A stretch of 64,000 nt of DNA from Streptosporangium subroseum (lineage in GTDB: Bacteria > Actinomycetota > Actinomycetes > Streptosporangiales > Streptosporangiaceae), in NCBI RefSeq assembly GCF_900188345.1, contig NZ_FZOD01000004.1, forward strand, positions 227,270 through 291,269, given 5' to 3'. The first letter of the stretch is position 1; every line of letters starts with the position of its first letter. This document shows positions 60,061 to 64,000 of the stretch, in pieces. A program made the position numbers and the translations under genes. A model generated the notes under the pieces. That model ran no database searches and had not been told where the DNA came from. It saw nothing but the letters and a program-made list of their open reading frames with translations.

Positions 60061-60530
60061 CTGATGCCTGCCTTGCGTGTCGCGGCGAGCCGTACGGCGT
60101 CGAGGATCTTCTCGTAGCCGGTGCACCGGCACAGGTTGCCCGCCAGGGCCTCGCGGATCTCCGCGTCGGACGGCCGCGGGATCCGTTCGATCAGGTCGTG
60201 GGCCTGGACGACGAGCCCGGGCGTGCAGAAACCGCACTGGACGGCGCCGCACTCGACGAAGGCCTCCTGGACCGCGTCGAGCCGGTCGCCGTCGGCGAGG
60301 CCCTCGACGGTGCGGATCTCCCGGCCCTCTGCCTGGCCGGCCGCGACCAGGCAGGCGCAGACGGTGATGCCGTCGAGGTAGACGGTGCAGGAGCCGCACT
60401 CGCCCTGCTCGCACGCGTTCTTGGAGCCCGGCAGGCCCACCCGCTCGCGCAGGACGTACAGGAGGCTCTCGCCCTCCCAGACGTCGTCGGCGGTCTCCTG
60501 GCGGCCGTTGACGGTGAAGGTGAGACGCAT
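60057..60530 (-). CDS. Xanthine dehydrogenase-type iron-sulphur subunit
   Basis: Electron-transfer subunit of the molybdenum hydroxylase family, 157 aa. It carries the plant-type [2Fe-2S] motif CEQGECGSC with a fourth Cys further on (GITVCACL), and the second cluster CGFCTPG with CRCTGYEKI. ATG 60530 shares one base with the stop of the FAD-subunit gene, and it overlaps the deaminase by 4 bp. The size and motifs also occur in CoxS-type subunits. The purine context favours xanthine dehydrogenase. Confidence 0.93.
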   Translation of the reverse strand: MRLTFTVNGRQETADDVWEGESLLYVLRERVGLPGSKNACEQGECGSCTVYLDGITVCACLVAAGQAEGREIRTVEGLADGDRLDAVQEAFVECGAVQCGFCTPGLVVQAHDLIERIPRPSDAEIREALAGNLCRCTGYEKILDAVRLAATRKAGIR

Positions 60531-61405
60531 CAGCCGGCTCTCCTCTCGAAGTGTCCCGAACGGAACTCGTTCCATGCCCACGTGAGGGTGCGCCGCGCCA
60601 TCACCGCGATGGCGTGACGCCGGTACTCGGCGGTGCCGCGCACGTCGTCGATCGGCGAGGCGGCCTCGGAGGCCAGCTCCCCGAAACGCCCGAGCACGGC
60701 GGGGTCGAGCCGCGCCTCCCAGTCCAGCTCGGCGGCGAGGAACTCCTCCGCCGCGACGGCGCGGCGGGGGGTCGGGGCGGCCGAGCCGATACCGGTGCCC
60801 ACCCGGCGCTCGCCGGGGTGGAGCGCGATCGCGAACGAGCAGACCGCGATCACCATGGCGTTGCGGGTGCCGACCTTGGAGAAGTACTGGGGGCCGCTCG
60901 CCGGGCTCATCCAGAACGCCCGGATCAGCTCGTCGGGCTCCAGGGCGCTGCGCTTGACCCCGAGGTAGAACTCGGCGGCGGGGATCATCCGCACTCCCCC
61001 GCCGGCGGACTCGACCTCGACGACCGCGCCGGTGGCGAGCAGCGGCGGGTGGCTGTCCCCCGCGGGCGAGGCCGCGCCGAGGTTGCCGCCGACCGTGCCC
61101 CGGTTGCGGATCTGCGGCGAGCCGACCGTGCGGGAGGCCTGCGCGAGGCCGGGGAGCCGGTCTCCCAGCTCGGAGATCAGCCGGGCGTACGACACGCCCG
61201 CGCCGACCCGGAGTCTGCCGTCAGGCTCCGAACTCCACTCGGAGAGCTCGGCGACCCGGTTCAGGTCGAGCAGCCCGGCCGGTCGGCGCACGTCGAAGTT
61301 GAGCTCGACCATCATGTCGGTGCCGCCCTGGATGGGCACCACCTCCGGCCGGTCCGCCTTGGCGGCCAGCGCCTCCGCCCACGTGGCGGGTCGCAGGAAA
61401 TCCAT
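60530..61405 (-). CDS. Xanthine dehydrogenase-type FAD-binding subunit
   Basis: FAD subunit of a molybdenum hydroxylase, 291 aa. ATG 61405 begins MDFLRPATWAEALAA and lies 2 nt after the uricase stop; the frame upstream is uricase shadow. FAD-binding segments are VPIQGGTDMMVELNF and RNRGTVGGNLGAASPAGDSHPP, as in the CoxM/XdhB family. The partner FeS gene follows directly, but no molybdopterin-binding large subunit (about 750 aa) is next to it or elsewhere in the window. Confidence 0.92.
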   Translation of the reverse strand: MDFLRPATWAEALAAKADRPEVVPIQGGTDMMVELNFDVRRPAGLLDLNRVAELSEWSSEPDGRLRVGAGVSYARLISELGDRLPGLAQASRTVGSPQIRNRGTVGGNLGAASPAGDSHPPLLATGAVVEVESAGGGVRMIPAAEFYLGVKRSALEPDELIRAFWMSPASGPQYFSKVGTRNAMVIAVCSFAIALHPGERRVGTGIGSAAPTPRRAVAAEEFLAAELDWEARLDPAVLGRFGELASEAASPIDDVRGTAEYRRHAIAVMARRTLTWAWNEFRSGHFERRAG

Positions 61406-61407
61406 CG

Positions 61408-62304
61408 TCACTCCCAGGCGAAAAGGGCGGCGGGGGCGTCGTCGCGGAGCACGGTGCCCTCGATCAGCCCGTAGGGACGGTCGGCGGCATAGAACACCTC
61501 GTCCGGGTTGTCCAGCCCGAACGGCGTGAGATCCACCAGGAAGTGGTGCTTGTTCGGCATCGCCAGGCGCACCTCGCAGAGTTCCTCGCGGGTGTTCAGC
61601 ACCCGCTCGCCCATCGCGTAGAGCGTCTGCTGCAACGACAGGCTGTAGGTCTCGGCGAACGCCCCGAGAAGGCATCCGCGCACTTCAGCGTATGACTCCC
61701 CGTACGGGGACGCCTCGGAAAGGTGCCGCCAGCGAGCCGACACCGCGGTGGCGAGGACGCGGTCCCGGGTGGGCGGAAGGGTGGTGTACTCGTCCTGGAT
61801 GTAGCCGGAGAACTCCGAGTCCGTCGAGTTGAGCACCACCAGGTCCTTCAGCCCGGAGACCACGGTGGTGGTGCCGTCGGCGTCGTGGTGGACCAGGCAG
61901 GTGCGCACCTCACGGCCGGAGCGGACGAAGGAGTGCCGCTTGCCGTCGGCCCCCGGCGCGGAGTCGTCCGCCACCGGGATCCGGTCCCAGAAGTATTCCT
62001 CGATCTCCACGCGGGCGTGGTGGACGGTGGGCTGGGACTCCACGTAGTGGCGGGCCAGCAGGATCGCGAAGTCCTCGATCTCGGCCACGCCGTGTTTCCT
62101 GGCGAAGGCGTAGACGGTGTTCTTCTGCGTGTCCGTGGTCAGGACCGAGGCGTTGTCACCGGTGAGGTGGACGTCCTCCATGTCGCCGGAGAGCGCCGAG
62201 CTGACGGTGACGTCCTTGATGTGGTGGACGACGCCGTCCCTGACGACGCGGACCAGGCGGGTCTCCGCCTTGCCGTAGCGGTTTGGGCCGAGAATGACGG
62301 TCAT
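61408..62304 (-). CDS. Urate oxidase (uricase)
   Basis: Cofactor-free enzyme that oxidises urate to 5-hydroxyisourate. At 298 aa it has normal length for the tunnelling-fold family. Key motifs are NRYGKAETR (catalytic Lys), TTDTQKNTVYAFARKH (catalytic Thr), the NSTDSEFSGYIQDEYTTL substrate-binding segment and MPNKHHFLVDL near the C-terminus. It lies between uraH (54-bp gap) and the xanthine dehydrogenase FAD gene. No peroxisomal-type C-terminal signal or secretion signal is present, as expected for a bacterial cytoplasmic enzyme. Confidence 0.97.
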   Translation of the reverse strand: MTVILGPNRYGKAETRLVRVVRDGVVHHIKDVTVSSALSGDMEDVHLTGDNASVLTTDTQKNTVYAFARKHGVAEIEDFAILLARHYVESQPTVHHARVEIEEYFWDRIPVADDSAPGADGKRHSFVRSGREVRTCLVHHDADGTTTVVSGLKDLVVLNSTDSEFSGYIQDEYTTLPPTRDRVLATAVSARWRHLSEASPYGESYAEVRGCLLGAFAETYSLSLQQTLYAMGERVLNTREELCEVRLAMPNKHHFLVDLTPFGLDNPDEVFYAADRPYGLIEGTVLRDDAPAALFAWE

Positions 62305-62358
62305 CTCAATCCTTCCGGTGTGGAGCCCCCGGGCTTCGGCCGTGGAGAGGAGGTCAAG

Positions 62359-62670
62359 CTAGCTCCCTCGATAGGTCGAGTAGGCGAACGGGCTGAGCAG
62401 CAGGGGCACGTGGTGGTGCTCAGCCGGGTCCACGACCGTGAAGTCGATCGAGACCCGGGGGTAGAAGGCGTCCACCGCGCGGGCGGCGAAGTAGGCGCCG
62501 GTGTCGAAGACGATCCGATGCGCGCCGGCCCCGCACGTCCAGCCCCCGATCCGGCCGTCGGCGTCGGTGACCCCCTCGGCGAGCACCTGGCCGTCCTTCT
62601 CCAGGCGTACGGCGACGCCCGCCGCGGGCCTGCCCAGGGCGGCGTCCAGCACGTGCGTGGACAGGCTCAC
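62359..62670 (-). CDS. uraH: 5-Hydroxyisourate hydrolase (transthyretin-like)
   Basis: Hydrolyses 5-hydroxyisourate to OHCU. At 103 aa it has the diagnostic STHVLDAALGRPA N-terminus with catalytic His, the RVSIDF segment, EHHHVPLLLSPFAYSTYRGS with catalytic His and the C-terminal YRGS tetrapeptide that separates the enzyme from transthyretin. It overlaps uraD by 4 bp and precedes uricase. Confidence 0.97.
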   Translation of the reverse strand: MSLSTHVLDAALGRPAAGVAVRLEKDGQVLAEGVTDADGRIGGWTCGAGAHRIVFDTGAYFAARAVDAFYPRVSIDFTVVDPAEHHHVPLLLSPFAYSTYRGS

Positions 62671-63293
62671 GCGGCGCCTCCCAGCAGCTTCGCCAGCCGC
62701 AGCCGCGTGATCTTGGCGAGCTCGGCCCTGACGACGTCCCGCTCCGTCTCCTCGTCGTTGCCCAGCCGCCCCCGGAGACGGGCCAGCATCTCCTCGGCCG
62801 ACAGGCCCGTGGCGCAGATGAGATAGACGTGGCCGAACCGCTCCTCGTAGGCGCGGTTGCCCTCGGCCAGTTCCTCCAGGACCTCCCGTCCGGCCGCGCC
62901 CACCCCGGACTGCTCCTGACGCGACCAGCCCGACTCCCTGCCGGAGCGGCCGGGCTCCCGGGAGGCCGCCGGGCCCTCGCCGCCGGACGACTCGCCGGAG
63001 TCCGCGGGGGAGGCCCGGTCGGCCCCCGGCGACGGCCCGCCCTTACGGGACTCGCCGATCCGGGGATGGGCGGCCAGCGCCTCGCGCACGCCGGACCACT
63101 CCAGATCCCGCACGGCGGCCTCCGCCGCCCCGGCCAGCAGGTCGAGATCGCGGTAGGGGCGCAGCGCGGTCACCTCACGGGCGAAGGCCCGGGACGCGCA
63201 GCAGGTCAGCAGCTCGGCCTCGGCCTCGGCCGCGCTCAGCGCGTTGAATCCGGCCAGCCCCGCCACCGGCGGCGCGGAGTTCACATTCGGCAT
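62667..63293 (-). CDS. uraD: OHCU decarboxylase with low-complexity insert
   Basis: Decarboxylates OHCU to (S)-allantoin. At 208 aa it is longer than the usual ~165. The N-terminus has FNALSAAEAEAELLTCCASR and VREALAAHPRIGES, and the C-terminal half has ELAEGNRAYEERFGHVYLIC with the ATGLSAEEMLARLRGRL segment. Between HPRIGES and the SRQEQSGV segment lies about 35 residues of Gly/Ser/Pro/Arg that are absent from typical members. ATG 63293 gives a sensible N-terminus, with no clear ribosome binding site. It is the first gene of the cluster and divergent from the endonuclease gene. Confidence 0.93.
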   Translation of the reverse strand: MPNVNSAPPVAGLAGFNALSAAEAEAELLTCCASRAFAREVTALRPYRDLDLLAGAAEAAVRDLEWSGVREALAAHPRIGESRKGGPSPGADRASPADSGESSGGEGPAASREPGRSGRESGWSRQEQSGVGAAGREVLEELAEGNRAYEERFGHVYLICATGLSAEEMLARLRGRLGNDEETERDVVRAELAKITRLRLAKLLGGAA

Positions 63294-63490
63294 GTGAGCA
63301 GTACATACACCACCACCATGCGCGGTCCAGCAAATCGCGGTGACTTTTTCCCTGTGGCGTAGCTGATCCGGATTCCTGATGGTGTAACTCGTTCGGGCCG
63401 ATCGGTGTGCCCGGCGGCCCCGGACACGCCCGCCCCCACCGCGCGGGGTCCGGAAAACGGTCGGGGTCAAGGCCTAAGCTTGATGTCACC

Positions 63491-64000
63491 ATGACTCCTC
63501 TCTCCCCTATCGGCGGACACGTCTCCGTCACCGGCGGCCTGGCCAAGGGCGGCCTGCGATACGCCTCGGACATCGGCGCCGAGATGATCCAGGTGTTCGT
63601 CACCAACCCGCGCGGCTGGGCGCTCGCCGTCGGCAACCCCGCCCAGGACGCGGAGCTGCGCGAGTCCGGCATGCTGTCCTTCGTGCACGCGCCGTATCTC
63701 GTCAACCTGGGTTCTCCCAGCGCCGACACCCTGGAGAAATCGGTCGCCACCGTGCGACACGGCCTGCTGCGCGCCCACGCGATCGGCGCCAAGGGCCTGG
63801 TGATCCACACCGGATCGGCGGTCACCCAACACCGCGACGACGCCCTGCGCCAGTTGCACGAGCATCTCCTGCCGCTCCTTGAGGAGATCCCCGAGGACGG
63901 CCCGGACCTGCTGCTGGAGCCGATGGCCGGGCAGGGAGCGATGCTCTGCGCGACCGTCCATGATCTGGAGCCCTACCTGGCCGCCCTCGACTGGCACCCG
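63491..64000 (+). CDS. nfo: Endonuclease IV-like AP endonuclease (3' end beyond window)
   Basis: DNA repair enzyme that cuts at abasic sites. The first 170 codons are present, starting MTPLSPIGGHVSVTGGLAKG, the family N-terminus with a metal-binding His. IQVFVTNPRGWA, FVHAPYLVNLGS and LVIHTGSAV give further zinc-binding histidines, and LLLEPMAGQGAMLC contains the metal-binding Glu. Most members are about 280 aa, so roughly 110 residues lie outside the window. TAAGCT 10 nt upstream of the ATG is a possible -10 element. Confidence 0.93.
   Translation, partial: MTPLSPIGGHVSVTGGLAKGGLRYASDIGAEMIQVFVTNPRGWALAVGNPAQDAELRESGMLSFVHAPYLVNLGSPSADTLEKSVATVRHGLLRAHAIGAKGLVIHTGSAVTQHRDDALRQLHEHLLPLLEEIPEDGPDLLLEPMAGQGAMLCATVHDLEPYLAALDWHP

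Overview
This 64 kb window is high-GC actinobacterial chromosome. Streptosporangiales (a Streptosporangium- or Nonomuraea-like organism) is my best guess from gene content and order: an actinobacterial integration host factor, BldD with its cyclic-di-GMP motif, a PASTA kinase next to an Rv2175c-type protein, and many starts that look leaderless. That placement is inference. Most of the window is a conserved core region, with several accessory insertions. I recognised no tRNA, rRNA, insertion sequence, prophage or CRISPR array.

Layout. 1-5.6 kb: a dipeptide/oligopeptide ABC importer in the order permease (cut by the window edge), lipoprotein, permease, ATPase, ATPase, with a double hairpin after the lipoprotein gene. 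5.7-17.3 kb, minus strand: rpe, asnB, then rsmB-fmt-def, two tandem paralogous genes of unknown function, and priA. 17.8-18.9 kb: a lone plus-strand NAD(P)H/FAD oxidoreductase. 19.1-34.2 kb, minus strand: metK, a small unknown gene, coaBC-rpoZ-gmk-mihF, and the pyrimidine genes pyrF, pyrD, pyrK, carB, carA, pyrC, pyrB, pyrR. A probable PyrR-binding RNA loop sits over the pyrR ribosome binding site.

34.4-38.2 kb: an arginine deiminase, cationic amino-acid permease and tandem universal-stress-protein module lies between pyrR and bldD. 38.5-45.6 kb: bldD, a membrane PP2C/SpoIIE phosphatase, an SAV_6107-type HEPN protein with two LexA-like boxes upstream, an L,D-transpeptidase, a YbaK-type deacylase, a GNAT acetyltransferase and a large APC transporter whose ribosome binding site is in a hairpin.

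45.7-54.8 kb: metF and a polyprenyl synthetase (divergent), thiE, an Rv2175c-type DNA-binding protein and a ferredoxin-reductase-like flavoprotein. A TPP riboswitch with an unusually long insert follows, controlling thiO-thiS-thiG, and then a PASTA Ser/Thr kinase. 54.9-63.3 kb: a nine-gene minus-strand purine/ureide cluster (uraD, uraH, uricase, xanthine-dehydrogenase FAD and FeS subunits, an 8-oxoguanine-type deaminase, glycerate kinase, allantoinase, allantoicase). It takes urate to ureidoglycolate plus urea, but the molybdopterin subunit is absent. The window ends inside an endonuclease IV gene.

Most genes follow known pathways. The parts that are least explained are the tandem paralogs at 12.05-15.12 kb with their decayed 3'-end repeats, the probable SOS control of the HEPN gene, the APC-transporter leader hairpin, and the expanded TPP riboswitch.
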